A stretch of 64,000 nucleotides of DNA from Vibrio mediterranei (GTDB taxonomy: Bacteria; Pseudomonadota; Gammaproteobacteria; Enterobacterales; Vibrionaceae), in NCBI RefSeq assembly GCF_900088415.1, contig NZ_FLLQ01000002.1:620001-684000 (forward strand). Reading direction: 5' to 3'. The notes beneath the pieces are model-generated. The model was not told the origin of the DNA. It saw only the letters and a list, made by a program, of their open reading frames with translations, and did not search any database. This document shows, piece by piece, positions 35,108 to 44,432 of this stretch (the first letter of the stretch is position 1; every line of letters starts with the position of its first letter). The translations under genes were made by a program, and so were the position numbers.

Positions 35108-36499
35108 TTAAGCCGTAACTTGTTGTAACTGCTTCTTAGCTTTACGAATTTTCTTCTCTTCTGCGATAGCTACGAAGACAAGTAGACCGATACAAATCGC
35201 TGCAGATGTATCCAGTGCCGCAAAGGTACCTTTCCATCCTGTTAGGCCAAAGATAGGCGTACCATCGGCAATCATACCTAAACCTAACTTCGCGAAGCTG
35301 TCACCAATGAGGTAAGCAAACGTACCTTTCACGCCGTCGGCAACGCTGATGGCTTTCTTAGGCACGAAACCTACTGCCGCTACACCAATAAGTAGTTGAG
35401 GACCAAAGACTAGGAAACCTAAGACAAATAGCGATGCAAGATACATAAATTCACTTGTCGCATGTTGATAGAATTCCAAGCTTACGATGATTAGCGCTAA
35501 TGACACACACGCAACCAGAGCGCGACGACCATTCGCCAAATCAGACAGATAACCCCAAAGTAAGGTACCCACTAACGCACCGACTTCGAATAAAGTGAAG
35601 CCAGAGATTGCCGTTTCTTTGGATAGACCAAGTTCTTGGTAGGCATAAACTGTTGACCATTGGTCGATACCGATACGCACGATATACAAGAAGATATTGG
35701 CAAAACACAGTAGCCAAATCACTTTGTTTTTAAGTACATACTCAACAAAGATTTCACGTTTGGTCATTTGGTTTTCTTCAGCGGCTTCGTCTTCTTCACT
35801 CACTGCTTCATCAAATAACTCTTCTACTTTACCTAGACCGTAAGCTTCTGGAGAGTCACTACCGTAACGAAGACCAAAGAAACCAACCACCAAAGCAATC
35901 AGAGATGGGAACACAAACATACCAATAACGTGTCCATCAAACAGGTAGTTAGCACCGAATAGCGCAACACCCGCCGCACCTGCACCACCTACGTTGTGCG
36001 ACATGTTCCAAAGACCAAGGTATGAACCACGCTTGTTACGTGGCGTCCACTTAGTAATGGTTGAATAACTAGAAGGTCCACCGGTACTTTGGAAGAAACC
36101 ACTTAGTGCATAAAACGCAATCATTAGGAATAGACTAACGCTGCCGCCACCCATACTGAAGCTGAAGCCAAGCATCGCAAGACCTGAAAGGATCAGCATA
36201 AACGGAAGGAACTGTTTGGTGTTCTTGCCATCGGCATAGTAGGACACCACGGTTTTACCAATACCGTAAGTGATGGAGAAACCAAGACCAATCAAACCAA
36301 GTTCAGTCATGGAAAGCCCATAGTTCGAAATCATATCGTTTTGCGCGATATTGAAGTTCTTACGAATCAGGTACATGGTCATGTAACCGATAAAAACCAC
36401 TAAATAGGACTGTAAGAATGGTTTAAACCACATTTTGCGTCTTTGTTCGACGGGAAGATCCAACGTCGGCTTACGCACTTGCTCTAGAAATTTCAACAT
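35108..36499 (-). CDS. uhpT: UhpT, hexose-phosphate:phosphate antiporter
   Basis: 463 residues, 12 spans, organophosphate:phosphate antiporter family: [75 protein letters not shown] charged loop ([10 protein letters not shown]) joins the two halves. It imports glucose 6-phosphate and similar sugars in exchange for phosphate, and also takes up fosfomycin. Its promoter region carries CRP-like and UhpA-like sites. Confidence 0.93.
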   Translation of the reverse strand: MLKFLEQVRKPTLDLPVEQRRKMWFKPFLQSYLVVFIGYMTMYLIRKNFNIAQNDMISNYGLSMTELGLIGLGFSITYGIGKTVVSYYADGKNTKQFLPFMLILSGLAMLGFSFSMGGGSVSLFLMIAFYALSGFFQSTGGPSSYSTITKWTPRNKRGSYLGLWNMSHNVGGAGAAGVALFGANYLFDGHVIGMFVFPSLIALVVGFFGLRYGSDSPEAYGLGKVEELFDEAVSEEDEAAEENQMTKREIFVEYVLKNKVIWLLCFANIFLYIVRIGIDQWSTVYAYQELGLSKETAISGFTLFEVGALVGTLLWGYLSDLANGRRALVACVSLALIIVSLEFYQHATSEFMYLASLFVLGFLVFGPQLLIGVAAVGFVPKKAISVADGVKGTFAYLIGDSFAKLGLGMIADGTPIFGLTGWKGTFAALDTSAAICIGLLVFVAIAEEKKIRKAKKQLQQVTA

Positions 36500-36630
36500 G
36501 ATGAATCCTTAGACTCTCAACATAAGGGGCAGCACTACCCAAAGAGCGACCCATCGCCGGTCTTGGTATGGTGCAAAAAGTAAATTCGTTTGAGGATCAG
36601 CGCTAATAACGCTGAAAATCTATGAGCAAG

Positions 36631-36636
36631 AGTGTA
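36631..36636 (-). promoter_or_regulatory. Predicted uhpT -10 element
   Basis: The minus strand reads TACACT here, with no good -35 hexamer (AAGCCA at 36659-36654), as expected of an activator-dependent promoter. The start site would be near 36624, about 125 bp before the ATG. Placement relies on the spacing to the two upstream sites. Confidence 0.45.
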
Positions 36637-36674
36637 AGAATTGGCCGAGATAATGGCTTGAGAGGCGGTCTTAG

Positions 36675-36701
36675 GAGTACTAGGAAAAATTCCTAGTACT
36701 C
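36675..36701. promoter_or_regulatory. Candidate UhpA operator upstream of uhpT
   Basis: GAGTACTAGGAA-AAA-TTCCTAGTACTC is a perfect inverted repeat with 12-bp arms. Its centre (36688) is about 64 bp upstream of the predicted start site, where UhpA binds in E. coli. It has no T-tract, so it is not a normal terminator. Confidence 0.55.
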
Positions 36702-36719
36702 GCTAGTTATCAAAGAATA

Positions 36720-36735
36720 CGTGAATCACATCACA
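36720..36735. promoter_or_regulatory. CRP-like site upstream of uhpT
   Basis: CGTGA-ATCACA-TCACA matches the CRP consensus TGTGA-N6-TCACA at 9 of 10 positions. Its centre is about 40 bp above the putative UhpA palindrome, as in E. coli uhpT. Confidence 0.55.
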
Positions 36736-36744
36736 GATGTAGGG

Positions 36745-37917
36745 TTATACTAAGGCGTGTTTAATGCAAGTAAGTGCACGTTGCAACGTAGTCTCTGGAC
36801 AACCAAGGTTAAGGCGAACAAAGCCCGAACCTTCTTTACCAAAGGCCGTACCCATACTTGGCACCACGCCAGAGTCGATAAAGCGCTGCTCCAGATCGCT
36901 GTCAGTAAGGCCAAGTGCTCGGCAATCCAACCACGCTAAATAGCCCGCTTGAGGAGGTAAAAACTTCACCCCTGTACCTGAAAGCTCCAACTCTACAAAG
37001 CGTTGAAGTCGCTCGATATTTCGTTCTAGATACTGCTTTAATTGCTCCAACCATTCAGCACAATGCTGATAGGCAACGGTCGCGGCGACCATAGACAAGC
37101 TATTAAACACATCCATGCCATGAGCATCTAATCGCCTAACAAAGCACGCTCTCAGTTCCTCATTAGGAATAATGAAATTAGAGATACGCAGTGACGAAAG
37201 GCCAAAGGTCTTGCTCGCTGCCGTTGCCACTATCAAACGTTGATTTAGGCTTTGCGGCAGTTTCAGCGCCGAATAGTGTTGTTGGCCGGAAAGCGTAAGA
37301 TCGCACCAAATTTCATCACTTAACAACCACACTTGATAGCGCTCGCAAAGCTCTGCAAGCTTTAGCACATCTTGCTGTGACCACACACGCCCCGTTGGGT
37401 TATGAGGATTACAAAAGATCATCGCCTTTGCACCTTGAGCAAAGCACTGCTCAAGGTGTTCAAAGTCAATACTGTACTCGCCATTCTCAAGCGTTAATGG
37501 ATTTTCCTTCACTACTCGGTCGTTGAACTCAATGATTTTGCGAAAGGACCCGTAGCCCGGAGACTGCATGACAATCTGGTCACCAATATTGGTAAGCATT
37601 TGCAGTGCGATCGATAACCCAGGCAACACACCATGGACCGTTGTGACCCACTCCTTATCGATATGGGTGTCATGCTGAGTAACAAACCAGTCAATGATGG
37701 CTTGATAATAGTCAGCATCTCGCTCTGCATAGCCAAAGACACCATGCTCAGTGCGCTGCGTTAGCGCATCTAATACCACTTGTGGCGCTTTGAAATCATA
37801 GTCTGAGACCCACATAGGGAGTAAATCCGATTGATGCAATCCTAGCTTCTGACCCATAAAATCCCATTTAAGCGAGCCAGTGTTACGACGTTCTAACGTT
37901 TGGTCGAAGCAATTCAT
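36745..37917 (-). CDS. PatB/MalY-type PLP C-S lyase (aminotransferase fold)
   Basis: 390 residues, fold-type I PLP enzyme of the MalY/PatB group: RRNTGSLKWDFMGQKLG, LLPMWVSDYDFKAP, CNPHNPTGRVWSQQD, LLSDEIWCDL, and the PLP lysine in ATAASKTFGLSSLRISN. These enzymes cleave the C-S bond of cystathionine and related S-substituted cysteines, releasing a thiol, pyruvate and ammonia. It is 12 bp downstream of the NhaC-family gene, so both form an operon under the LacI-type regulator. Confidence 0.87.
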   Translation of the reverse strand: MNCFDQTLERRNTGSLKWDFMGQKLGLHQSDLLPMWVSDYDFKAPQVVLDALTQRTEHGVFGYAERDADYYQAIIDWFVTQHDTHIDKEWVTTVHGVLPGLSIALQMLTNIGDQIVMQSPGYGSFRKIIEFNDRVVKENPLTLENGEYSIDFEHLEQCFAQGAKAMIFCNPHNPTGRVWSQQDVLKLAELCERYQVWLLSDEIWCDLTLSGQQHYSALKLPQSLNQRLIVATAASKTFGLSSLRISNFIIPNEELRACFVRRLDAHGMDVFNSLSMVAATVAYQHCAEWLEQLKQYLERNIERLQRFVELELSGTGVKFLPPQAGYLAWLDCRALGLTDSDLEQRFIDSGVVPSMGTAFGKEGSGFVRLNLGCPETTLQRALTCIKHALV

Positions 37918-37929
37918 TCAGCAGTTACC

Positions 37930-39393
37930 TTATTTTGTTGGGGTAGCAACAGTTTGTAATTCTGTATTATCTGTTGATTCTGGCTTCGCTTTCGCAATAC
38001 CAAAACCAGTAAAACCGTAAATAAGCGCGAAGATAACGCCGGTATAGCACTGAATCGCCCAAGGTAGATAATCAAGCGTTGCCACGCCTAGCGTGCCCGC
38101 CATGTAAATACCTGCAGCGGTCCAAGGCACTAGCGGTTCAATAATTGTGCCTGCATCTTCGATAGTACGAGAGAGGTTCTTGGTATCTAGACCCATTTTT
38201 CGGTAGGCGTTTTGGAACAGTTCTCCCGGAATCAATAGCGCTAATTTGCCGTCTGATGTCGTGAACACAACCGTAATCGTCGCGATAACCGTTGAAGTAA
38301 TCAATTGACCCGTTGAGTGAATCAGATGCAGGAAGCGACCAAGCACCACGTTCAATGCGCCAGTTAAGCTTAAAATACCTGCGAAAGAGAAGGCACAGAA
38401 TACCAACAAGATAGTGCTCATCATTGAGAACAGACCACCACGGTTAAGCAGCTTCGCTACATCCGGAATGATGCCTGATACTTCGTGGCCATTCGCTTCA
38501 AACATTGATAGATTAAAGCCATCAACATACGCTTGGAAACCTTGTTGTAGCGAGAAGCCTTGAAGCAGCATGCCAAGAGCTATAGCAATCGCCGACGCTG
38601 CAAGCATGAGCGGTAATACTGGCTTTTTAGTAAGAGCACCCCAAAGAATCATCACTGGTGGAATAATAAGAACAATGTTGAGGTTATAAAGGCTTTCAAG
38701 GCCCGCTAAGATCTCAACAACTTTCTCTGGTTCGCTCACTCCTGCCACATCGGCACTTTGACCAGCAAAGAAAAACACGGTTGCGGCAATCACAAAGCCT
38801 GGCAAGGTAGTGTAGAGCATATGTTGGATGTGTTCGTACAAGGTTGTGCCTGATACCACTGGAGCAAAGTTGGTTGAATCAGACAGTGGAGAGATTTTAT
38901 CGCCGAAATAAGCGCCAGAAACTACTGCACCCGCAGCGGCTGCAAGCGACACATCTAGGCCAGCCGCAACACCCATTAGTGCAACACCAACAGTACCTGC
39001 TGAACCCCAGGATGTACCTGTACATACCGATACTACGCTAGTCACGAAAAAGGCAGCGATAAGGATGTATTCGGGACTGATCACTTTAAGTCCCCAATAC
39101 ACCATATAAGGGATCGTGCCGCTCACCATCCAACTGGCGATAAGGCCGCCAACAGAAACAAGAATTAGGATGACTGGCATCGCCTTGGCAAGCTTCTCAA
39201 CAATAGCGCCAATAATGTCATCCCAGTTGTAGCCCATCTTCCAAGCGATGAAACCAGTAAATGCCGCAGAAATCAGCAGCAAGACTTCAATTCGTAGTCC
39301 TAGCGCTCCGTAGCCGATTGCCAAAAGCAAAAACATCACCGCGATAGGGGCGAGCGCTAAACCAAATGAGGGCAGAGGCTTTGAATTTGTCAT
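37930..39393 (-). CDS. NhaC family sodium-coupled transporter
   Basis: 487 residues with about 12 spans, starting MTNSKPLPSFGLALAPIAVM. ATG 39393 follows GAGGAT; an in-frame extension to 39453 would cover the operator region. NhaC-family segments include TGTSWGSAGTVGVALMGVAA, GAYFGDKISPLSDSTNFAPV and the late IEPLVPWTAAGIYM. The family includes Na+/H+ antiporters, malate/lactate exchangers and amino-acid (for example methionine) carriers. Its pairing with a C-S lyase favours uptake of a sulfur amino acid over pure sodium exchange. Confidence 0.85.
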   Translation of the reverse strand: MTNSKPLPSFGLALAPIAVMFLLLAIGYGALGLRIEVLLLISAAFTGFIAWKMGYNWDDIIGAIVEKLAKAMPVILILVSVGGLIASWMVSGTIPYMVYWGLKVISPEYILIAAFFVTSVVSVCTGTSWGSAGTVGVALMGVAAGLDVSLAAAAGAVVSGAYFGDKISPLSDSTNFAPVVSGTTLYEHIQHMLYTTLPGFVIAATVFFFAGQSADVAGVSEPEKVVEILAGLESLYNLNIVLIIPPVMILWGALTKKPVLPLMLAASAIAIALGMLLQGFSLQQGFQAYVDGFNLSMFEANGHEVSGIIPDVAKLLNRGGLFSMMSTILLVFCAFSFAGILSLTGALNVVLGRFLHLIHSTGQLITSTVIATITVVFTTSDGKLALLIPGELFQNAYRKMGLDTKNLSRTIEDAGTIIEPLVPWTAAGIYMAGTLGVATLDYLPWAIQCYTGVIFALIYGFTGFGIAKAKPESTDNTELQTVATPTK

Positions 39394-39480
39394 AATGTAT
39401 ATCCTCAAAAACTGTGTAGGGTTTGTTCGCAGAGATAATATCCTTAGCCTCATTCCAAAATTGAGAACTAGATGACTGTT

Positions 39481-39500
39481 TCATGTAAGCGCTTACATGA
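39481..39500. promoter_or_regulatory. LacI-family operator upstream of nhaC-patB
   Basis: TCATGTAAGCGCTTACATGA is a perfect 20-bp palindrome with the central CG typical of LacI/GalR operators. It lies between the regulator gene and its downstream operon, 88 bp before the NhaC-family start. Confidence 0.82.
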
Positions 39501-39541
39501 GATTATCTGATGTGAACATTCTCACGTTTTTTCATTGATAA

Positions 39542-40546
39542 TTACCTTTTTAACGACTTGACGGTCTGTCTTTCGACTAAATTGGCTTCAAAACGATGGT
39601 TATGGGGAGGAGTATAGGCTGATTTTTTGAGGTTCAGTGCTAGCTTCGCGGCATGCACCGACATCTCGTCGATAGGGTTGTGCATTGTGGTTAAACGAGG
39701 ATAGAGATAGCGTGCCAACAACACATCATCAAAACCCACAATAGACATATCGTCAGGTACTACCACGCCTTGTTCGTAGAGACTTGCCATCAACCCCGCC
39801 GCCATGACATCATTAAACGTCACCACAGCAGTAACTTCTGGGCACCGCGCCATCAACGCCTTTCCTGCCGCTTCACCACCAGACTCACTGAAATTCTCGT
39901 TAATAATCCAGCTAGGCGGTACTTCAATGTTGGCGGATGACATGGCGTCTTTATAGCCTTGAAGGCGATCGGTTCTATCTTCTATCGGCAGATCGCTGGT
40001 GACGTAGGCTATCTTGCGATGACCTAAAGCAATCAAATGCTCCACCGAGACCTTTGCTCCAGCTCGATTATCCACCCATACCGAGCGATTCGAGATCTGT
40101 GGAATAGTGCGATTGAGTAGAACCATAGCGGGAGCTTGGGCAGCGTAGCGGAGCAAAGTGGCATCATCAAGCATTTTGGCATGCACAACCATAGCTTCGC
40201 AGCCTTGGCTAATAAGAAAGTCCAAGCCTTCTTTTTCACGTTCCGTATTGTGACCGCCACTCACCACTACCAGTTGATGGCCATTAAGACGTACCACCTC
40301 TTCGACATTTTTGGCGATTAGTGCAAAGAAGGGATCAGCCAAGTTACCTGTGAGTAGACCTAGTGTGTTATTGCTTCGTTTCGCTAACGCAGCGGCTCGA
40401 GGGTCACGACGATAGTTAAGCGTTTTAATCGCTTTCTCCACCCGCTCCAACGTTACTGGTTCTACGTAGTGAGAGCGGTTAATTACCCTCGATACTGTCG
40501 CTGTCGAAACCCCTGCTAACTCTGCTACGTCTTTCATGGTTGCCAT
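39542..40546 (-). CDS. LacI family regulator of the nhaC-patB operon
   Basis: 334 residues. N-terminal LacI helix-turn-helix MKDVAELAGVSTATVSRVIN and hinge; periplasmic-binding-protein-like core (LGLLTGNLADPFFALIAKNV, SIVGFDDVLLARYLYPRLTT). It is upstream of the NhaC/PatB genes on the same strand with a perfect operator between, a layout reminiscent of MalI with malXY in E. coli. The effector is unknown. Confidence 0.92.
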   Translation of the reverse strand: MATMKDVAELAGVSTATVSRVINRSHYVEPVTLERVEKAIKTLNYRRDPRAAALAKRSNNTLGLLTGNLADPFFALIAKNVEEVVRLNGHQLVVVSGGHNTEREKEGLDFLISQGCEAMVVHAKMLDDATLLRYAAQAPAMVLLNRTIPQISNRSVWVDNRAGAKVSVEHLIALGHRKIAYVTSDLPIEDRTDRLQGYKDAMSSANIEVPPSWIINENFSESGGEAAGKALMARCPEVTAVVTFNDVMAAGLMASLYEQGVVVPDDMSIVGFDDVLLARYLYPRLTTMHNPIDEMSVHAAKLALNLKKSAYTPPHNHRFEANLVERQTVKSLKR

Positions 40547-40584
40547 GACTGCTTTCCTTAACGCTCTCTATTGCGAACTCGATG

Positions 40585-41805
40585 CTAACGTTTCTTGCTC
40601 TTGAATTGACTCGCACGGGTCTTTTTATTGGTGCGTCGATTGGCTTGCTTGTCTCGTTTAGGGCGCTTGCTTTCTCCTGTCGAGGGTTTATCCGTCACTG
40701 GAAAGTCAGCCAGCTCTTCCAACACTAAACTTCGTGATGTGAGTTGACGAATCGCCTCAAGATATTCGGTTTCACCATGGCAAACTAGCGACAATGCCTG
40801 TCCCGTTTTTCCTGCTCTGGCGGTGCGCCCAACTCGATGCACGTATACAGATGGGTCACTTGGCAACTCATAATTAATCACGACGGGAAGATCATCTACA
40901 TGGATGCCTCGAGCTAAAATATCGGTAGCAATCAGTACTTGAATCTCACCTTGTTTGAAAGCCTGTAGGGTACGTTCACGCTCCGTTTGCTCTTTATTAC
41001 CATGTAAGGCGCCACTAGTAATACCTGCTTTATTCAACTTCTTACAAAGCGCATCGGCATTGTCTCGTGCACCAATAAACACCAACACCTGAGGCCATTG
41101 ATGCTCAGTAATTTGCTTAATCAGCACATTGGCTTTACTGCCTTTATTTACCAAATACAATGTCTCTGCAATCTGCTCCACCACACTATTGGTTTTATTG
41201 GCTACAACTCTGATTGGATTGTTAAGCAAAGTCGTGACTTTTGCTTCCAACTGTTCTGGTAGCGTTGCTGAGAACATTAAGGTTTGTTTTCTGTTGCTCA
41301 ATCCATTGAGTATACTCTGAATGTCTGGCCAAAAACCCATGTCGAGTAAACGGTCAACTTCATCAAGCACAACAGTTTCAATACGTTGAGTGTCCACCAG
41401 CTGTTTATTCATGATATCGAGCAAACGTCCAGGTGTTGCCACTACAATCTCTGGAGCAGCATTAAGCTGACCCACCTGCGGCTCTACATCCTCGCCGCCG
41501 CAAACCACAGCGACTGAATAACCTAATAGAGCGACGATAGGATCGATGGTCTCTGTTACCTGTTTCGCCAATTCACGCGTAGGCACTAGTATCAAGGCTT
41601 GCTTTATCTCGTTGTTAAGCAACTGCTCTATCAGCCCAAGGCCAAAGGCTAAGGTCTTACCGCTGCCAGTTTGTGCAAGAGCCAAGACATCGTGCTGTGC
41701 GGTAATAGCAGGAATAGCGAGGGTTTGAATATGAGTAGCATGAGAGAATTCACTAGGAATGGCATCAATTAATGCCGAGCTTAACGTTAACTCAGAAAAA
41801 GACAT
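40585..41805 (-). CDS. DEAD-box-type RNA helicase
   Basis: 406 residues from ATG 41805 (MSFSELTLSSALIDAIPSEF); an in-frame extension to 41907 has no family support. Motifs in order: Q motif HIQTLAIPAI, AQTGSGKT, PTRELAKQ, TPGRL, DEVD (in place of DEAD), SAT, ATDILARGIHVDDLPVV and HRVGRTARAGKTG. A basic tail (KRPKRDKQANRRTNKKTRAS) follows. It belongs to the small RhlE/DbpA-like helicases that remodel RNA and ribosome precursors; a specific role cannot be assigned. Confidence 0.9.
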   Translation of the reverse strand: MSFSELTLSSALIDAIPSEFSHATHIQTLAIPAITAQHDVLALAQTGSGKTLAFGLGLIEQLLNNEIKQALILVPTRELAKQVTETIDPIVALLGYSVAVVCGGEDVEPQVGQLNAAPEIVVATPGRLLDIMNKQLVDTQRIETVVLDEVDRLLDMGFWPDIQSILNGLSNRKQTLMFSATLPEQLEAKVTTLLNNPIRVVANKTNSVVEQIAETLYLVNKGSKANVLIKQITEHQWPQVLVFIGARDNADALCKKLNKAGITSGALHGNKEQTERERTLQAFKQGEIQVLIATDILARGIHVDDLPVVINYELPSDPSVYVHRVGRTARAGKTGQALSLVCHGETEYLEAIRQLTSRSLVLEELADFPVTDKPSTGESKRPKRDKQANRRTNKKTRASQFKSKKR

Positions 41806-41925
41806 GATAGGTTTACACGATCGCAGAAATATGTGCGGATGATAGGAGGAAAGCGTGTGGAACTCCAGTTTCTGTATCAATAAAAGTGTTGATCGTTGAA
41901 GTGTCAACGTTAGTAAGCGGCTAGC

Positions 41926-41959
41926 AAAAACGAGCCTGCTCGAGTCAATGAGCAGGCTC
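41926..41959 (-). terminator. Terminator of DUF3332 copy 2
   Basis: On the minus strand GAGCCTGCTC pairs with GAGCAGGCTC (8-nt loop), followed by GTTTTTG. It begins 10 nt after the stop at 41969. Confidence 0.85.
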
Positions 41960-41968
41960 TGATAACTA

Positions 41969-42469
41969 TTAAGACGCCGTTGCGTACTGTTCTAGTTCTG
42001 TGTGAGATGCCGTAGTAATGAACTCACCATCTAGGTAGAAATCAACCGAGTCTTTACCGCTCACACCTACAAGTGTGCGTGCCTTACCAGAATCATCAAT
42101 GAAGTCCATCTGCGTTGTATTATCATCTAGCATGGATAACTTAACAGGTGCAGTAGAGAGCTTCTTACCTACCTTGTGATTTACTTTGATGTAAGCTTCA
42201 GCAGGAGTGTCCGCTACCGCCTTTTTCTTAGTTAGTGGGTTGGTACCAGTCCAAAACTCAATCGAGTTAATCACGAATAGATCCGCTGCCGCTGTAATGG
42301 CATAAACCGGTGACATCAAAGTGTATAGGCCAGCACGAGCATAACGGTTGTCCACACCTTTTAGGTTAACTTCATACATCACCATACTCGTTGTTGCCAT
42401 CTGGCCAATACAGCCAGTTAGCATAGTAGACATTAGTGCAGCAGCAATCGTGGTTTTAATTAATTTCAT
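41969..42469 (-). CDS. DUF3332 lipoprotein, copy 2
   Basis: 166 residues. Signal MKLIKTTIAAALMSTMLTGC with the lipobox LTGC. The core GVDNRYARAGLYTLMSPVYA and ADLFVINSIEFWTGTNPL is nearly the same as in the gene at 29961-30491, so the two are paralogues in opposite orientation 11 kb apart. Function unknown. It has a strong consensus promoter and its own terminator, so it is a single, probably well expressed gene. Confidence 0.85.
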   Translation of the reverse strand: MKLIKTTIAAALMSTMLTGCIGQMATTSMVMYEVNLKGVDNRYARAGLYTLMSPVYAITAAADLFVINSIEFWTGTNPLTKKKAVADTPAEAYIKVNHKVGKKLSTAPVKLSMLDDNTTQMDFIDDSGKARTLVGVSGKDSVDFYLDGEFITTASHTELEQYATAS

Positions 42470-42597
42470 TTGTTTCGCGATCCTCTCGCATCATCACAAT
42501 AGATAAATGATGAGCAAGTTGATTAAAGTGGATTATTACAGGAGAGGCGCCAGGCGAGCGGCTCATCCCATTCACACCATTAATAAAATGGCGCGCG

Positions 42598-42625
42598 ATT
42601 ATAGCCAGACTTTAGAGCATCGCAA
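42598..42625 (-). promoter_or_regulatory. Sigma70 promoter of DUF3332 copy 2
   Basis: On the minus strand TTGCGA (42625-42620), a 16-bp spacer and TATAAT (42603-42598), followed by a GC-rich discriminator CGCGCGCC. This predicts a start near 42591 and a leader of about 120 nt. Confidence 0.7.
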
Positions 42626-42802
42626 GCACTTAAAAACTAGAGATTTATTGATAAAAACAAAGGAATTAGAAAGAGAAGAGCCCAAACAGCCAAAACAATG
42701 TCAAATAGGATAAATTTACATTTATATTCAACTAATTAAAAAACAAAAAGGCTCAATTAAAACCTGGGGAAAAGGGAAGATTTTTCGTTTTAAAATCATA
42801 GG

Positions 42803-42838
42803 AAAAGAGGGTTGCAGTCCAATTCTTACAACCCTCTT
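42803..42838 (-). terminator. Terminator of mgtE
   Basis: On the minus strand AAGAGGGTTG pairs with CAACCCTCTT (14-nt loop), followed by TTCC. Confidence 0.75.
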
Positions 42839-42847
42839 AATGAAGAC

Positions 42848-44206
42848 TTACAACATGACTAGGCTTGCGGTACCAAGGAACGCAAAGAAGCCGACCACAT
42901 CGGTAACCGTCGTTAATATGACTGAACCCGCTAAAGCAGGATCAAGCTTGAGCTTATCCAGAACCAGAGGAATCAAGACACCGAACAGCGCTGCTGTGAT
43001 GATATTGACGACGATAGCCAACGCTATGGTCGCACCAAGGATCGAAGACTGGAACCACAGTCCAGCCATCGCTCCTATGATGATCGCCCACAGTAGACCG
43101 TTAATTGCACCAATGCCCAACTCATTCTTGATAAGAGCAAATCGGTTACCGGAGGTAATCTGGTTGAGAGCCATAGAACGCACGATCAAAGTTAGTGTCT
43201 GGCTTCCTGCGATCCCCCCCATAGAACCGACAATAGGCATAAGGATCGCAAGGGCAACAACCTGCGAAATGACGTTTTCAAACAAGCCAATTGTCACTGA
43301 AGCTAAAATAGCGGTAAGCAAGTTAATCCCCAACCAAACCCCACGCTTTTGCGAACTTTTCAATACTGGTGCGAACAGGTCATCGCCTTCATCCATACCT
43401 GTACCGGCCATTAAACGCGTCTCGTAGATTTCTCGTTGCGTGCTAAGAGCAAACTTCCAGTCAATCTCCCCTACCAACAATTTACGTTCATCAAGAATAG
43501 GCAATGCACTGAAGGAGGAACGCTCCATTGCTTCCACCGATTCGGCCAATGTTAGCTTGGCACTAAGCGTGGTGACGTGCTCCAAAACCAATTGTTTGAT
43601 TCGCGTTTTAGGATCACTTTTTAAGACATCGCTATAATCCACCATCCCACGAAAACGTTTTTGTTTATCAATTAGATAGATATGCTCTGGCTGCTCATAA
43701 TTGTATTTATCAATCAACAGCTTGGCTCTGTCTACTGAGATACTAAAAGGAATCGTAATGACTTTCCTATCTGCCCAGCGGCCAATCTGATCTTCTTCAT
43801 ATTCATTGGCTTGGTCATAAAGCTCTAGCTCATCCTTTTCAAGTAAAGAGATAGCTTCGGCAATGATGTCATCAGGCAGTGAGTCCGCCCACTCGATAAG
43901 CGAAAGGTTATCCAACTTCGCCAGCGTAAGCTTAAGCTCAGTTTCCGATAACGCATCCAGAATAGAAACACGTACTTCCGCACGAGTCTCTGTGAGCACT
44001 TCGATATGCATTTCCAGCGGCAACTCACGCCACAAACGAACCCTTTGCTCTATAGGAAAGGCTTCCAATATCAATCCCACCGACGACGACTCCATCCCCT
44101 GCTCTATAAGTTCATTAAGCACACTTGGTTGCTCATGCTCCTCAGCTTGAGAGATTTGTTCGATTTGTATGGATAGATCTTGGAATTCGCTCACTCGTGG
44201 CTCCAC
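42848..44206 (-). CDS. mgtE: MgtE magnesium transporter
   Basis: 452 residues. N domain of superhelical repeats (~30-130; LILEAFPIEQRVRLWRELPL), two CBS domains (~135-255; YNYEQPEHIYLIDKQKRFRG, SALPILDERKLLVGEIDW), plug helix, then five spans with PIVGSMGGIAGSQTLTLIVR and the pore helix VILTTVTDVVGFFAFLGTA (Asp of the Mg2+ site). MgtE is a Mg2+-gated Mg2+ channel. A 226-bp upstream interval to the IclR gene contains the promoter but no riboswitch that I can recognise. Confidence 0.94.
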   Translation of the reverse strand: MEPRVSEFQDLSIQIEQISQAEEHEQPSVLNELIEQGMESSSVGLILEAFPIEQRVRLWRELPLEMHIEVLTETRAEVRVSILDALSETELKLTLAKLDNLSLIEWADSLPDDIIAEAISLLEKDELELYDQANEYEEDQIGRWADRKVITIPFSISVDRAKLLIDKYNYEQPEHIYLIDKQKRFRGMVDYSDVLKSDPKTRIKQLVLEHVTTLSAKLTLAESVEAMERSSFSALPILDERKLLVGEIDWKFALSTQREIYETRLMAGTGMDEGDDLFAPVLKSSQKRGVWLGINLLTAILASVTIGLFENVISQVVALAILMPIVGSMGGIAGSQTLTLIVRSMALNQITSGNRFALIKNELGIGAINGLLWAIIIGAMAGLWFQSSILGATIALAIVVNIITAALFGVLIPLVLDKLKLDPALAGSVILTTVTDVVGFFAFLGTASLVML

Positions 44207-44432
44207 ATGGTGCTATACGTTGTTAGTCTCGTAAATTTGTTCGATAAATTAGCGCGTTAGAGTTGAAAAACTCTGTGATAAATGTGCTGAATAGAAAGAG
44301 GAAATCTTAGCTCGTCACAGATGAATAATCTAGCGTGCTCTTGATGAATTCAGAGGCATTATTGAACAATTAGACTTAAGAAGAGTAAAGGCATGTCGCT
44401 ATCTATGAAATAACCACACGCCTTTGAAAGGA

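Noticed and set aside
42507..42713. 68-codon plus-strand reading frame
   Set aside because: It covers the consensus minus-strand promoter of the DUF3332 gene, has no family resemblance and no convincing ribosome site.
44207..44432. Magnesium riboswitch before mgtE
   Set aside because: The leader is short and AT-rich and I could not build the M-box helices.
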